In this document: piece after piece, positions 16,938 through 26,233 of the stretch
Numbering within the stretch: position 1 is the first letter of the stretch
How the letters are laid out: every line of letters begins with the position of its first letter
Origin: Chlamydiia bacterium
Lineage (GTDB): Bacteria; Chlamydiota; Chlamydiia; Chlamydiales; Simkaniaceae
Length of the DNA: 64,000 nt
Assembly (NCBI GenBank): GCA_030429605.1
Contig: JAUIEV010000001.1
Location: forward strand, 400,380-464,379
Direction: 5' to 3'
Notes under the pieces: generated by a model
What the model was told of the DNA's origin: nothing
Seen by the model: the letters and a program-made list of their open reading frames with translations, nothing else
The model's database searches: none
Made by a program: the position numbers and the translations under genes

Positions 16938-17273
16938 ATGAGAGATAAGTATAGCGTTATCAAATCAAGATACATTACTGAGAAATCAAGTACTCTTGAA
17001 GGACTTCAGTTTTCAAAGTCAAATAAGTGTAGCGAAAAATGCACAACGCCTAAGTATGTGTTCCTTGTTGATGTAAAAGCGACAAAAGTAGAAATTGCGA
17101 AGGCTGTTGAAGAAATTTATTCTGCAAAGAAGAAAATTTCAGTCAAGAAAGTGAATACAGTCACTGTTCGGCCTAGAAGAAAACGTTTCCGTGGAAGATA
17201 TGGAAGAATCGCTGGATATAAAAAAGCGATTGTTTCTCTCGCTCCAGGTGACTCAATTGAAGATGCAGTTTAA
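16938..17273 (+). CDS. rplW: 50S ribosomal protein L23
   Basis: L23 sits at the tunnel exit and docks trigger factor and SRP. The 111-residue protein has TEKSSTLEG near the start, the strand FLVDVKATKVEIAKAVEEIY and the basic loop RPRRKRFRGRYGR. The ATG at 16938 has an AGGTGAG site eight bases upstream and is chosen over an in-frame GTG at 16929. An insertion with two Cys (NKCSEKCTTPK) around residue 30 resembles chlamydial L23. Confidence 0.93.
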   Translation: MRDKYSVIKSRYITEKSSTLEGLQFSKSNKCSEKCTTPKYVFLVDVKATKVEIAKAVEEIYSAKKKISVKKVNTVTVRPRRKRFRGRYGRIAGYKKAIVSLAPGDSIEDAV

Positions 17274-17292
17274 CAGGTAGGAGCGCATAACA

Positions 17293-18135
17293 ATGGTTAA
17301 AAAATTTCGACCTACGACACCGAGTAACAGAAAGCTCATTCTTCCTTCAAACGGTCAGCTCACTCGAGTTGGAAAAACTCGTGCGACAGTTGAGCCTGAG
17401 AAGTCACTTCTTGTAAGCAAGAAAAGAACGAATGGAAGAAACCACCACGGACGTATTACATGCCGTCATAAAGGTGGAGGTCACAAACGTTTTTACCGTC
17501 TTATTGACTTTAAAAGAAATAAGGATGGAATCGAAGGTAGAATTGCGTCAGTCGAATACGATCCAAACAGATCAGCATTCATTGCACTGATTAACTACCT
17601 TGATGGTGAAAAAAAATACATCATAGCACCTGAAGGGATGAAAGCTGGTGATAAAGTATTTTCTGGAGAGAAAGTGCCATATAAGCCAGGGTGTTCAACG
17701 CCGCTAAAAAACATGCCACTTGGTGCAACGGTTCATAACATTGAAATGTATCCAGGCAGAGGGGCTGTACTTGTTAGATCGGCAGGTCTGTCAGCTCAGC
17801 TTTTAGCGAGAAGCGGTGGATATGCAACACTTAAGATGCCGTCTGGTGAAGTACGACTTATCAACGAAAAATGCAGAGCAACATACGGTGTTGTTTCAAA
17901 CGCAGAGTACGCACTCAGAGTTGAAGGAAAAGCCGGAAGATCACGATGGAAAGGTATCAGACCAACGGTTCGGGGTACAGCGATGAACCCTGTCGATCAC
18001 CCTCATGGTGGTGGTGAAGGTCGGCACAATGGGTATATCCCTCAAACTCCTTGGGGAATGCAAACGAAAGGTTACAGAACCCGAGTTAAGAGTAAGACTA
18101 AGAAGTGGATCGTGAAAGATAGAAGGAAAAAATAA
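17293..18135 (+). CDS. rplB: 50S ribosomal protein L2
   Basis: The 280-residue protein contains the peptidyl-transferase-proximal [12 protein letters not shown] segment with its conserved His, the N-terminal [22 protein letters not shown] region, and the Lys/Arg-rich C-terminus. It is required for subunit association and peptide transfer. Normal length, and only two bases separate its stop from rpsS. Confidence 0.97.
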   Translation: MVKKFRPTTPSNRKLILPSNGQLTRVGKTRATVEPEKSLLVSKKRTNGRNHHGRITCRHKGGGHKRFYRLIDFKRNKDGIEGRIASVEYDPNRSAFIALINYLDGEKKYIIAPEGMKAGDKVFSGEKVPYKPGCSTPLKNMPLGATVHNIEMYPGRGAVLVRSAGLSAQLLARSGGYATLKMPSGEVRLINEKCRATYGVVSNAEYALRVEGKAGRSRWKGIRPTVRGTAMNPVDHPHGGGEGRHNGYIPQTPWGMQTKGYRTRVKSKTKKWIVKDRRKK

Positions 18136-18137
18136 CT

Positions 18138-18401
18138 ATGGGTAGATCGTTAAGAAAGGGACCTTTTGTAGATCATCACCTGCTAGCAAAAGTTGCAAAG
18201 CAGAACGAAGAAGGGAAGAAGAACCCAATTAAAACATGGTCAAGAAGATCCATGGTTATTCCAGAAATGATTGGGCACACTTTTGAAGTTCACACTGGTA
18301 AGAAGTTTCTTACTGTATTTGTCACTGAAAACATGGTTGGACACAAGCTTGGTGAATTTGCACCTTCGCGAATGTTCAAAGGTCATCCGGTTAAAAAATA
18401 A
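18138..18401 (+). CDS. rpsS: 30S ribosomal protein S19
   Basis: The 87-residue protein begins with the hallmark [17 protein letters not shown] and has [22 protein letters not shown] and [15 protein letters not shown]. It binds 16S rRNA in the head of the 30S subunit together with S13, which is encoded further downstream in this operon. Confidence 0.97.
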   Translation: MGRSLRKGPFVDHHLLAKVAKQNEEGKKNPIKTWSRRSMVIPEMIGHTFEVHTGKKFLTVFVTENMVGHKLGEFAPSRMFKGHPVKK

Positions 18402-18410
18402 GAGGATCTG

Positions 18411-18746
18411 ATGAAACAGGCTAAAGCGATTACGAAATACGTTCGAGTGAGCCCTACAAAAGCTCGCCTTGCCGCTGATTTGATCAGAGGAAAGACAGTA
18501 GAAGATGCGTACACGCAGCTTATGTTCTGCAACCTAAAAAGCGGAACTCTTCTAAAGAAAACGCTTGATAGTGCAGTGGCGAATGCGGAAACACTCCACA
18601 ATGTGCAAAGAAATCAACTACGGATTTCTGAAATTCGTGTTGACCAAGGGCCAACACTCAAAAGAGCAAAAGCTAAAAACAAAGGTGGCAGAGTGCCTAT
18701 TATGAAGCGCATGAGCCATTTTACTGTTGTAGTAGAAGCAGAGTAA
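18411..18746 (+). CDS. rplV: 50S ribosomal protein L22
   Basis: The 111-residue protein shows YVRVSPTKARLAADLIRGK near the N-terminus and the tunnel beta-hairpin region with GPTLKRAKAKNKGG and the terminal MSHFTVVVEAE. It contacts all 23S rRNA domains and narrows the exit tunnel with L4. Confidence 0.96.
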   Translation: MKQAKAITKYVRVSPTKARLAADLIRGKTVEDAYTQLMFCNLKSGTLLKKTLDSAVANAETLHNVQRNQLRISEIRVDQGPTLKRAKAKNKGGRVPIMKRMSHFTVVVEAE

Positions 18747-18763
18747 ACGAAGGAAAATTAAGC

Positions 18764-19390
18764 ATGGGTCAAAAGACATCACCTGAAGGTTTCAGGCTCG
18801 TTCTCAAAAGAAAATGGAGATCTCTTTGGTTCGCGAATAAACAAGAGTTCGGTTCTCTGCTTGGAGAAGATCTTGCTATTCGTAAGTTTCTCTTGAAGAG
18901 ACCAAGTTGCACTGGGACATCTCGTATTGAGATTAAACGAATGAGCGAAAAGCTAGAAGTCACTCTTCACACAGCTAGACCAGGACTTGTTATCGGTAAG
19001 AAGGGAGCAGAGATTGATCACCTTAAAAAAGAATTGAAGAAATTCACCGGTAAAGAAGTTTGGATTGAAGTTGCTGAGATTAAAAGACCTGACCTTGATG
19101 CAAAGCTTGTAGCGGATAACATCGCAAAGCAGATTGAGCGTCGAGTAGCTTTTAGAAGAGTTCTGAAAAAGGCACTACAAAGCACAATGGATGCTGGTGC
19201 AGCAGGAATTAAAGTACAGCTTTCTGGCCGAATCGGCGGAGCTGAAATAGCTCGAACAGAGTGGTATAAAGAGGGACGAATCCCACTTCATACACTCCGT
19301 GCAAATATTGATTATGCAACATCTCGCGCAGAAACGACATACGGTTCAATCGGAGTCAAAGTGTGGGTTAACCGTGGCGATGAAGCCTAA
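18764..19390 (+). CDS. rpsC: 30S ribosomal protein S3
   Basis: The 208-residue protein carries a KH RNA-binding domain with the signature VIGKKGAEIDHLKKELKKFTG at about 75-96. The C-terminal S3 domain contains GAAGIKVQLSGRIGGAEIARTEWYKEGRIPLHTLRA. It forms part of the mRNA entry channel helicase site. Ordinary length and order. Confidence 0.96.
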   Translation: MGQKTSPEGFRLVLKRKWRSLWFANKQEFGSLLGEDLAIRKFLLKRPSCTGTSRIEIKRMSEKLEVTLHTARPGLVIGKKGAEIDHLKKELKKFTGKEVWIEVAEIKRPDLDAKLVADNIAKQIERRVAFRRVLKKALQSTMDAGAAGIKVQLSGRIGGAEIARTEWYKEGRIPLHTLRANIDYATSRAETTYGSIGVKVWVNRGDEA

Positions 19391-19412
19391 TTAGGAGAAC
19401 TGGAGACGAAGT

Positions 19413-19832
19413 ATGGCATTACTACCATCGAGAACAAAATTCCGAAGAGTTCAAAAAGGCTCAGTTCGAGGACTTGCAAAACGAGGTCACTTTGTAGAGT
19501 TTGGTGATTTTGGAATGCAGGTGCTTGGCAGAGGACGAATTACCGCACAGCAGATTGAAGCATGTAGGGTTGCGATTAACAGATACTTTAGCAGACGTGG
19601 AAAAGTATGGATTCGTATTTTTCCAGACAAGCCTGTATCAAAAAAACCTGCTGAAACAAGAATGGGTAAAGGTAAAGGTGCGCCTGATCATTGGGTAGCG
19701 CTAGTGAGACCAGGACGAGTCCTCTTTGAAGTTGGAAACGTCAGCATGGAAGATGCGCGAACTGCGCTCCGAAAGGCTGCTGGTAAGCTTCCTTTAAGAA
19801 CCCGATTTGTAAAACGAGTTGAAAGGGCATAA
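19413..19832 (+). CDS. rplP: 50S ribosomal protein L16
   Basis: The 139-residue protein has [31 protein letters not shown] at the N-terminus, [22 protein letters not shown] in the middle and the [23 protein letters not shown] segment. It helps position the acceptor end of A-site tRNA. Confidence 0.97.
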   Translation: MALLPSRTKFRRVQKGSVRGLAKRGHFVEFGDFGMQVLGRGRITAQQIEACRVAINRYFSRRGKVWIRIFPDKPVSKKPAETRMGKGKGAPDHWVALVRPGRVLFEVGNVSMEDARTALRKAAGKLPLRTRFVKRVERA

Positions 19833-19835
19833 CCC

Positions 19836-20036
19836 ATGCAAAAAGTAAGCGATTTACGAGATAAACAAGAGACTGAATTAATGCAGCTTATTGACGAAGG
19901 TTCAAAAGAGCTGTTTGAGTTGAGAAATGAGCTAAGCATGTCTCGAAAAGTAGACAAGCCTCATCGGATTAAGGAATTGAGACGAGACAGAGCGCGGATT
20001 CTGACTGTGCTCAATGAAAAAAAGAGGCAAAAGTAA
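19836..20036 (+). CDS. rpmC: 50S ribosomal protein L29
   Basis: The 66-residue helical hairpin has the characteristic KELFELRNELSMSRKVDKPHRIKELRRDRARI motif split over two helices. It lies at the tunnel exit next to L23 and begins three bases after rplP. Confidence 0.93.
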   Translation: MQKVSDLRDKQETELMQLIDEGSKELFELRNELSMSRKVDKPHRIKELRRDRARILTVLNEKKRQK

Positions 20037-20042
20037 GAAGCT

Positions 20043-20285
20043 ATGAAAGAAGTGAGAAAAACACGAGAAGGTGTTGTAGTCTCTAACAAAATGCAGAAGA
20101 CAGTCACTGTTTCTGTAGCGAGAACCATTACACACCCTCGTTATAAAAAAGTTGTACAAATTAACAAGCGCTTTTATGCGCACTGTGAACTTCCTGAGAT
20201 TGAAGTTGGGCAGAAAGTGAGAATCAAGGAAACGCGACCACTTTCAAAGCTAAAACGTTGGGAAGTAGTAGAGGTATTAGGTTAA
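20043..20285 (+). CDS. rpsQ: 30S ribosomal protein S17
   Basis: The 80-residue OB-fold protein has the conserved [18 protein letters not shown] start, [18 protein letters not shown], and the late [20 protein letters not shown] segment. It is a primary 16S rRNA binder. The 55 bases between it and rplN are the largest gap in this part of the operon and hold no gene. Confidence 0.96.
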   Translation: MKEVRKTREGVVVSNKMQKTVTVSVARTITHPRYKKVVQINKRFYAHCELPEIEVGQKVRIKETRPLSKLKRWEVVEVLG

Positions 20286-20340
20286 CAATATGATTCCGGG
20301 GTAGCACTGGCTATCTGGAACAAACTGCAGTGAGTATAGA

Positions 20341-20709
20341 ATGATACAGCAAGAGACTGAACTAGAAGTAGCGGACAATAGCGGAGCGAAACGGGTAAAG
20401 TGCTTTAAAGTCCTTAAGGGCTCGAAAAGACGGTACGCACACGTTGGAGATGTTGTTGTGTGCTCAGTCAAGGAAGCTGACCCAAAAGCAAATGTCAAAA
20501 AAGGTGATGTTGTTAAGGCTGTCATCGTGCGAACTAAAAGCTACGTTCGCCGAAAAGATGGATCACTCTTGCGCTTTTATGACAATAGCTGCGTGCTTAT
20601 CGATGATAAGCAAAGTCCTAAAGGAACACGTATTTTCGGAACTATCCCGCGGGAAGTTCGAGAAAATGGGTTTATTAAAGTAACTTCCTTAGCACCTGAA
20701 GTAATTTAA
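20341..20709 (+). CDS. rplN: 50S ribosomal protein L14
   Basis: The 122-residue protein begins with [24 protein letters not shown] and includes [31 protein letters not shown], both diagnostic of L14. It makes an intersubunit bridge to 16S rRNA. Normal length. Confidence 0.97.
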   Translation: MIQQETELEVADNSGAKRVKCFKVLKGSKRRYAHVGDVVVCSVKEADPKANVKKGDVVKAVIVRTKSYVRRKDGSLLRFYDNSCVLIDDKQSPKGTRIFGTIPREVRENGFIKVTSLAPEVI

Positions 20710-20718
20710 GAGGGTAGC

Positions 20719-21042
20719 ATGAAAAATAAGTGGATTAAAAAAGGCGACACCGTCCTCGTGCTTTCCGGGAACGATAAGGGCAAGGTTGGTGAAGTGCTTT
20801 CACGTTCAGAAGAACGAATACTCGTTCAGGGTGTGAATGTACGTAAGAAGCATATTAAGCGACGAAGCGAGGAAACTCGTTCGGAAATTGTGAGCATCGA
20901 GCGACCAATAAACATTTCAAATGTTTCGCTAGCAGATAAAGATGGGAACAAAATTAAATTGAATGTGTCTGTAGACAAAGATGGCAAAAAGTCACTTGTT
21001 TACACAAAAGGTGGCAAGGAAATTGTTCACCGAACACTGTAA
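20719..21042 (+). CDS. rplX: 50S ribosomal protein L24
   Basis: The 107-residue protein has the KOW motif near the N-terminus (KGDTVLVLSGNDKGKVGEVL), followed by VNVRKKHIKRR. It is one of the two assembly initiators of the 50S subunit. Confidence 0.96.
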   Translation: MKNKWIKKGDTVLVLSGNDKGKVGEVLSRSEERILVQGVNVRKKHIKRRSEETRSEIVSIERPINISNVSLADKDGNKIKLNVSVDKDGKKSLVYTKGGKEIVHRTL

Positions 21043-21066
21043 CAGAGAGTAACTCGAAGAGTAACT

Positions 21067-21615
21067 ATGTCAAGGTTAAAAGAGAAATATTTACAAGAAG
21101 TTAAGCAAAAGCTTCAAGACAAGTTTAAGTATGACAATGTTATGCAGATTCCGCGACTTTCTAAGATCGTGATTAATATGGGACTTGCAGAAGCATTGAA
21201 GGATAAAAATGTGATGCAAGACTGTCGAAGAGAACTTGCTCTTCTTTCCGGTCAAAAGCCTATAGCTCGAAAAGCAACGAAGTCAATTGCGAACTTTAAG
21301 CTAAGAGAAGGACAGGAGATCGGACTGAAAGTTACCCTTCGTGGAAAAAGAATGTTCGATTTCTTTGATCGTTTTGCAAATATCGTTTCACCACGAATTC
21401 GAGATTTCCGTGGATTTAAAACGAAAGGGGACGGTCAAGGGAACTACACTCTTGGACTCAAAGATCAGCAGGTTTTCCCTGAGATAAACCTTGATGATGT
21501 AAAACGTGATCAAGGTATGGATATCACATTTGTAACGACAGCTACTAACGACGACGAGTGTCGTGAGCTTCTTACACTAATGGGATTACCGTACCAAAAG
21601 AACCAGACAAACTGA
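21067..21615 (+). CDS. rplE: 50S ribosomal protein L5
   Basis: The 182-residue protein contains [36 protein letters not shown] and the C-terminal [20 protein letters not shown] segment. It binds 5S rRNA and touches P-site tRNA. Rps14 (S14), which follows L5 in many bacteria, is absent, and rpsH follows directly, as in Chlamydia. Confidence 0.97.
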   Translation: MSRLKEKYLQEVKQKLQDKFKYDNVMQIPRLSKIVINMGLAEALKDKNVMQDCRRELALLSGQKPIARKATKSIANFKLREGQEIGLKVTLRGKRMFDFFDRFANIVSPRIRDFRGFKTKGDGQGNYTLGLKDQQVFPEINLDDVKRDQGMDITFVTTATNDDECRELLTLMGLPYQKNQTN

Positions 21616-21622
21616 GGGAAAG

Positions 21623-22018
21623 ATGACAATTAGCGATCCAATTGCAGATTTTCTAACAAGAATTCGCAACGCATTGAAAGCGAAGCACAGATACGTCGAC
21701 ATTCCCTTCAGTAAAATGAAGGAATCGATTGCTCATGTCCTAGAAAGTAAAGGATATGTTGAAAAGATTCTCGTTGATAACGAGCGAAAAACTATTCGCG
21801 TGTACCTTCGATATGCTCGAGGAACGCGTGATTCTATCATCCAAGGGCTAAAACGAGTGTCTAAGCCAGGCGTTCGTCACTATGTTGGTGCAACAGAGAT
21901 CCCACGAGTTCTAAGTGGACTTGGCCTTGCAATCCTTACAACTCCAAAAGGGGTTCTTGATGGGGAAGATGCAAGAAAATCCAAAGTCGGTGGCGAAGTA
22001 CTTTGCTATGTATGGTAA
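21623..22018 (+). CDS. rpsH: 30S ribosomal protein S8
   Basis: The 131-residue protein has ISDPIADFLTRIRNALKAKH at its N-terminus and the C-terminal GLGLAILTTPKGVLDGEDARKSKVGGEVLCYVW, the normal S8 ending. It binds the central domain of 16S rRNA and in other bacteria is the translational repressor of this operon segment. Confidence 0.97.
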   Translation: MTISDPIADFLTRIRNALKAKHRYVDIPFSKMKESIAHVLESKGYVEKILVDNERKTIRVYLRYARGTRDSIIQGLKRVSKPGVRHYVGATEIPRVLSGLGLAILTTPKGVLDGEDARKSKVGGEVLCYVW

Positions 22019-22033
22019 CGAAAGGGGTACTGA

Positions 22034-22576
22034 ATGTCACGATTAGGAAAAAAACCATTAGAACTACCATCTGGAGTTGAACTAAAAACTTCAGAATCAA
22101 CAGTTACCGTAAAAGGACCTAAGGGATCAATTGATATCCCTCTTGAGAAAGGTATCTTTGTAGAGGTAGAAGGGAACCAAGCTGTCGTCTCTCTTGACGA
22201 AAAAGCAAAGCTTCCTCTTCCAATGCACGGGCTGTACAGATCACTTATTAACAACGGTATTATCGGAGTAAGTAAGGGATTTGAAAAAAAATTAACAATG
22301 ATAGGGGTTGGTTATCGAGCTGCACTTAAAGGCAATGTCCTTGATTTGTCACTCGGTTTCTCACATCCAAATGAACTGCCTATTCCAGAAGGAATCTCAG
22401 TGAATATCGAAAAAAGTGTCGATATTACAGTTTCTGGAGTGGACAAGCAACAAGTTGGTCAATTTGCCGCTAATATTCGAGCTATTCGACCACCTGAACC
22501 GTATAAAGGGAAAGGTGTTCGGTATGTAGACGAGTATGTACGTAAGAAAGCCGGAAAGGCAGCAAAAGGGAAATAA
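22034..22576 (+). CDS. rplF: 50S ribosomal protein L6
   Basis: The 180-residue protein consists of two similar domains: the first begins SRLGKKPLELPSGV, and the second contains VDKQQVGQFAANIRAIRPPEPYKGKGVRY, the L6 signature. It lies near the factor-binding site. Confidence 0.97.
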   Translation: MSRLGKKPLELPSGVELKTSESTVTVKGPKGSIDIPLEKGIFVEVEGNQAVVSLDEKAKLPLPMHGLYRSLINNGIIGVSKGFEKKLTMIGVGYRAALKGNVLDLSLGFSHPNELPIPEGISVNIEKSVDITVSGVDKQQVGQFAANIRAIRPPEPYKGKGVRYVDEYVRKKAGKAAKGK

Positions 22577-22578
22577 CG

Positions 22579-22950
22579 ATGCATAGCCAATTAAGAGAAA
22601 GAAATAGAAAGCGACACAAAAGAGCAATTCGTGTTCGTCAGACCCTCCGTGGTTCTAATGAAAAGCCAAGATTGACAGTGTTCAAATCAAACAGACACAT
22701 TTTTGCACAAATCATTGATGATGAAGCGGGCAAAACGATTGTCAGCATTGGAACACAATCAAAAGAACTTCGCGGAAGCGAAAATAGCCGTAAGTCGAAG
22801 ACGAGCGCAAGTGTACTCGGCAAAATGCTTGCTGAAAAAGCTGCAGAGTCGAATGTTGCACGAGTCGTTTTTGATCGCGGTCGATATAAATTTCACGGCG
22901 TTATAGCCGAGTTAGCAAATGCAGCTCGTGAAGCTGGCCTCCAATTCTAG
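22579..22950 (+). CDS. rplR: 50S ribosomal protein L18
   Basis: The 123-residue protein has KRHKRAIRVRQTLRG, RLTVFKSNRHIFAQIIDD and the terminal VVFDRGRYKFHGVIAELANAAREAGLQF, all typical of L18, which binds 5S rRNA with L5. It starts two bases after the rplF stop. Confidence 0.97.
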   Translation: MHSQLRERNRKRHKRAIRVRQTLRGSNEKPRLTVFKSNRHIFAQIIDDEAGKTIVSIGTQSKELRGSENSRKSKTSASVLGKMLAEKAAESNVARVVFDRGRYKFHGVIAELANAAREAGLQF

Positions 22951-22970
22951 GGATACGTAAAGGAATTTTC

Positions 22971-23447
22971 ATGGCAAACCAAGAACATTCAGAATTTGAA
23001 GAAAAAGTACTCTACATCAACCGTTGTTCAAAGGTTGTGAAAGGTGGTCGGAAATTCAGCTTTTCTGCCCTCGTTATTGCTGGAGACGGTAATGGCAAGA
23101 TTGGTGTAGGATTTGCGAAGGCGAATGAAGTATCTGACGCTATCCGAAAAGGTAGTGAGTTAGCTCGCAAAGATGTTCGATCATTCGAGCTTAATGGAAC
23201 CACAATCCCACACGAAGTTATTTCAAAATGGGATGGTGCAAAAGTAATGTTGAAACCTGCTCCAGAAGGTACCGGGGTTATTGCTGGTTCAAAAGTACGA
23301 GCTGTACTTGAGATCAGCGGTGTGAAGGACGTGGTTGCAAAAAGCATTGGGTCTAACAATCCAAACAACCAAGTACGTGCTACAATTGAAGCGCTATTCG
23401 CACTCCAAAACCGTTCTGAGCGAATTGATGCGAGAGAGGTTCATTAA
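22971..23447 (+). CDS. rpsE: 30S ribosomal protein S5
   Basis: The 158-residue protein has the double-stranded RNA-binding fold motif KVVKGGRKFSFSALVIAGDGNGKIGVGFAKANEV and the C-terminal LLPAPEGTG-like segment (seen as LKPAPEGTGVIAG). It contributes to decoding accuracy. The stop overlaps the rplO start by one base. rpmD (L30), which often sits between the two, is absent, as in Chlamydia. Confidence 0.97.
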   Translation: MANQEHSEFEEKVLYINRCSKVVKGGRKFSFSALVIAGDGNGKIGVGFAKANEVSDAIRKGSELARKDVRSFELNGTTIPHEVISKWDGAKVMLKPAPEGTGVIAGSKVRAVLEISGVKDVVAKSIGSNNPNNQVRATIEALFALQNRSERIDAREVH

Positions 23448-23896
23448 TGGATTTACACACACTATCGAACGAATCCCGTCCGTCTAAAAAACGGAAGCGG
23501 AAAGGAAGAGGTCCAGGATCTCAGAGAGGAAAAACCTGCTGCCGTGGCCATAAAGGTGACAAATCGAGATCTGGATACAAGAGACGAGGTACAAAAGAAG
23601 GTGGACAAATGCCACTTATGGAAAAAGTACCAGTCAGAGGGTTTTCAAACGTGCGTTTTTCAATCCCTGTGTATTCAATTACACTAGATAGAATCAATGC
23701 TGAGTTTGAAGACGGTGAAAAGGTTTCACGAGATACTCTACTTAAAAAAGGGTATCCACTAAGACGAGTGCCTAAGTTGAAGATTCTTTCAACAGGGGAC
23801 CTGACGAAAAAAGTTGTTATCGAAGCACATGCGTTTTCAAAGAATGCAGTGAAGAAACTCGAAGAGCAAAATATTGAATTTAATCTCGTGAAGTAA
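23447..23896 (+). CDS. rplO: 50S ribosomal protein L15
   Basis: The 149-residue protein has the glycine- and arginine-rich N-terminal tail (KRKGRGPGSQRGKTCCRGHKGD) and the globular domain with GGQMPLMEKVPVRGF and the terminal VIEAHAFSKNAVKKLEEQ. It joins late in 50S assembly. Thirteen bases separate it from secY. Confidence 0.96.
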   Translation: MDLHTLSNESRPSKKRKRKGRGPGSQRGKTCCRGHKGDKSRSGYKRRGTKEGGQMPLMEKVPVRGFSNVRFSIPVYSITLDRINAEFEDGEKVSRDTLLKKGYPLRRVPKLKILSTGDLTKKVVIEAHAFSKNAVKKLEEQNIEFNLVK

Positions 23897-23908
23897 AGAC
23901 CGCGGCAA

Positions 23909-25282
23909 ATGATTGCACAACTACGAAAAATATTATCAGTTCAAGAATTAAAGGATAAAATCACCTTTACACTCTTAATGTTAGTCATTTGCCGAATTGG
24001 TGCTTTTATTACAGCACCAGGTGTAAATGGTGAAGAGGCCGTAAAGATGTTTAAATATGCATCTGGTGGCGGACAAAACCTCTTTCAGCTTGTGGACATT
24101 TTCTCTGGCGGTGCATTTGCACAAATGACTGTCATAGCCCTTGGGGTAATGCCGTACATTACAGCTTCTATTGTTATGCAGATTATGATGGCAATAGTAC
24201 CTTCAATGCAAAGAGACATGAAAGAGAATCCAGAAGTTGGAAAGCGAAAGATGGGTAAGTTCATCCGTCTTCTAACGCTTGGGATCGCGCTTTTCCAATC
24301 GGGAATTTTTGCGAGATATGCATTGCAATTGAATATGAGTCACCCAGGGATTGTTATTCCTGAAATAGCGAATATTCATCTCTTTGGATACCCAGTCCTT
24401 TTCATGTCACTCGTTGTAGTGACTATGACGACCGGTACGCTCTTCTTGATGTGGGTTGGTGAACAAATTACTGAAAAGGGAATTGGTAATGGGATTAGCT
24501 TGATTATATCTCTCGGAATCCTCTCATCATTCCCTGGCGTTTTAGGAACCCTCATTCGACAGCTTAATCTTGACTCACAAGAAACCGGGCAACTCACATT
24601 TTCAACGCTCATGTTGATTGTAGGAGTGTTTGTGGCAATTATTGCTGGAACTATCCTCATCATTCAGGCGCAGAGGAAAATACCTCTACAGTACGCACGT
24701 CGACCTGTAGGTGGAAGTGCTGCTGACACTCAAGCAGCGTATATCCCTTTAAAGGTGAATTATGCTGGGGTGATCCCCGTGATATTTGCCTCTTCGATTT
24801 TGATGTTTCCTGCGACAATTGGTCAATTCCTAGGGGCTGGAAACTGGCTGGGAAGAGTTGCGAATTATGTAGTACCTGGTACGTGGACGTATACCGGACT
24901 CTATGTAGCTCTTATATTTTTCTTTACCTACTTTTGGACTTCAACTCAGTTTAGGCCAGATCAGATAGCCTCAGATATGAAGAAAAATGGCGCATTCATT
25001 CCAGGTGTTCGTCAGGGCCTACCTACTCAGGAATATTTGGAAGCGACGATGAATAGAATAACTTTTGCAGGAGCCCTGTTCCTTGCGCTGATTGCTGTTC
25101 TTCCAACGTTGGTAAGTAGATTTTTACATCTTGATGCATCAATAAGCTATTTTTTCGGAGGTACATCCCTCTTGATTCTAGTTGGTGTTATTCTAGATAC
25201 AACGAAACAGATTGAGTCACACCTGCTTATGAATAGGTATGATGGTTTTATGAAGACTGGCCGAGTAAGAGGTCGGACGTAA
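23909..25282 (+). CDS. secY: Preprotein translocase subunit SecY
   Basis: SecY forms the protein-conducting channel of the inner membrane. The 457-residue protein has ten membrane helices; landmarks are the plug region after LVDIFSGGAFAQMTVIALGVMPYITASI, the cytoplasmic loop WVGEQITEKGIGNGISLII, QRKIPLQYARR, and the C-terminal loop GAFIPGVRQGLPTQEYL. As in Chlamydia, adk, infA and rpmJ do not follow, and the next gene is rpsM, which has its own promoter. Confidence 0.97.
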   Translation: MIAQLRKILSVQELKDKITFTLLMLVICRIGAFITAPGVNGEEAVKMFKYASGGGQNLFQLVDIFSGGAFAQMTVIALGVMPYITASIVMQIMMAIVPSMQRDMKENPEVGKRKMGKFIRLLTLGIALFQSGIFARYALQLNMSHPGIVIPEIANIHLFGYPVLFMSLVVVTMTTGTLFLMWVGEQITEKGIGNGISLIISLGILSSFPGVLGTLIRQLNLDSQETGQLTFSTLMLIVGVFVAIIAGTILIIQAQRKIPLQYARRPVGGSAADTQAAYIPLKVNYAGVIPVIFASSILMFPATIGQFLGAGNWLGRVANYVVPGTWTYTGLYVALIFFFTYFWTSTQFRPDQIASDMKKNGAFIPGVRQGLPTQEYLEATMNRITFAGALFLALIAVLPTLVSRFLHLDASISYFFGGTSLLILVGVILDTTKQIESHLLMNRYDGFMKTGRVRGRT

Positions 25283-25333
25283 AAATTGATTTTTTATGTA
25301 ACTAGAGAGTCTGTGGCTTGATACGCTGTCTAG

Positions 25334-25362
25334 TTGCAAACATTAAAGAACTTTGCTATATT
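25334..25362 (+). promoter_or_regulatory. Sigma66-type promoter for rpsM-rpsK-rpoA-rplQ
   Basis: The -35 box TTGCAA (25334-25339) and the -10 box TATATT (25357-25362) are spaced by 17 bases with an extended -10 TGC at 25354-25356. Start of transcription is expected near 25369, about 27 bases before the rpsM ATG. The TTTGCTAT context matches the rplC promoter. Confidence 0.65.
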
Positions 25363-25395
25363 GTTTGAGCAACTATAAAAGAAGGATCTAAAAAT

Positions 25396-25764
25396 ATGCC
25401 TCGAGTGATCGGGAACGACATTCCAAACAAAAAGAGACTAATCATCAGTCTGACCTACATCTACGGAATTGGCAAGCATACTTCGATAGAAATTATCGAT
25501 AAACTAGGCTTGGATCCGAATATGCATGCAGAAAAACTCACTGAAGAGCAGATTTCAAAGTTAAACGCCCTTCTACAGAGTGAATACACAGTTGAAGGGG
25601 ACCTAAGAAGACAGGTCCAGAACAATATTAAACGATTGATTACTATTGGAAGCTACCGAGGCTTACGCCACCGGAGCGGACTCCCTGTTCGAGGTCAGAG
25701 AACTCGGTGTAATGCTCGAACACGTAAAGGAAAGAAAAAGACCGTTGCGAACAAGAAAAAGTAA
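25396..25764 (+). CDS. rpsM: 30S ribosomal protein S13
   Basis: The 122-residue protein has IPNKKRLIISLTYIYGIGKHTS near the start and the tRNA-contacting tail GSYRGLRHRSGLPVRGQRTRCNARTRKG. It bridges the 30S head with the 50S subunit. An AAGGAT site precedes the ATG. Confidence 0.97.
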   Translation: MPRVIGNDIPNKKRLIISLTYIYGIGKHTSIEIIDKLGLDPNMHAEKLTEEQISKLNALLQSEYTVEGDLRRQVQNNIKRLITIGSYRGLRHRSGLPVRGQRTRCNARTRKGKKKTVANKKK

Positions 25765-25781
25765 TGTAAGGAGCGAGACCC

Positions 25782-26201
25782 TTGGCTAAGCAAGACACAA
25801 AAAAAGGTGCAGCAAAAAAAGGTGCTGTACGTTCAAAAAGAAAGCAGGCTCGTAGCGTTCCAAGTGGAATAGCGCACGTAAGAGCAACTTTCAATAACAC
25901 AATTGTATCTATTACAGACCCTGCTGGAAATGTGATCTCTTGGTCATCCGCAGGTAAAACAAATTTTTCTGGCTCTCGGAAATCGAGCGCATTTGCTGGA
26001 ACTGTTGCTGCACAAGATGCTGCAAAAGTAGCTGTCTCAGCTGGAATGAAAGAAATCGAAGTAATCCTTCGTGGACCTGGTGCAGGACGTGAGTCTGTAG
26101 TAAGAGCACTTGCATCTGCTGGACTTACTGTTACAAGAATTAGTGATCAAACTCCCGTTCCACACAACGGATGTCGTGCTAGAAAGCGACGAAGAGTATA
26201 A
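25782..26201 (+). CDS. rpsK: 30S ribosomal protein S11
   Basis: The 139-residue protein has [47 protein letters not shown] and the terminal [15 protein letters not shown], all diagnostic of S11 in the platform of the 30S subunit. The start is a TTG with an AAGGAG site eight bases upstream. The first about 25 residues are a Lys/Ala-rich tail. Confidence 0.96.
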   Translation: MAKQDTKKGAAKKGAVRSKRKQARSVPSGIAHVRATFNNTIVSITDPAGNVISWSSAGKTNFSGSRKSSAFAGTVAAQDAAKVAVSAGMKEIEVILRGPGAGRESVVRALASAGLTVTRISDQTPVPHNGCRARKRRRV

Positions 26202-26233
26202 GAATAACGAAACGCTCAGAGGAGTACACACGT

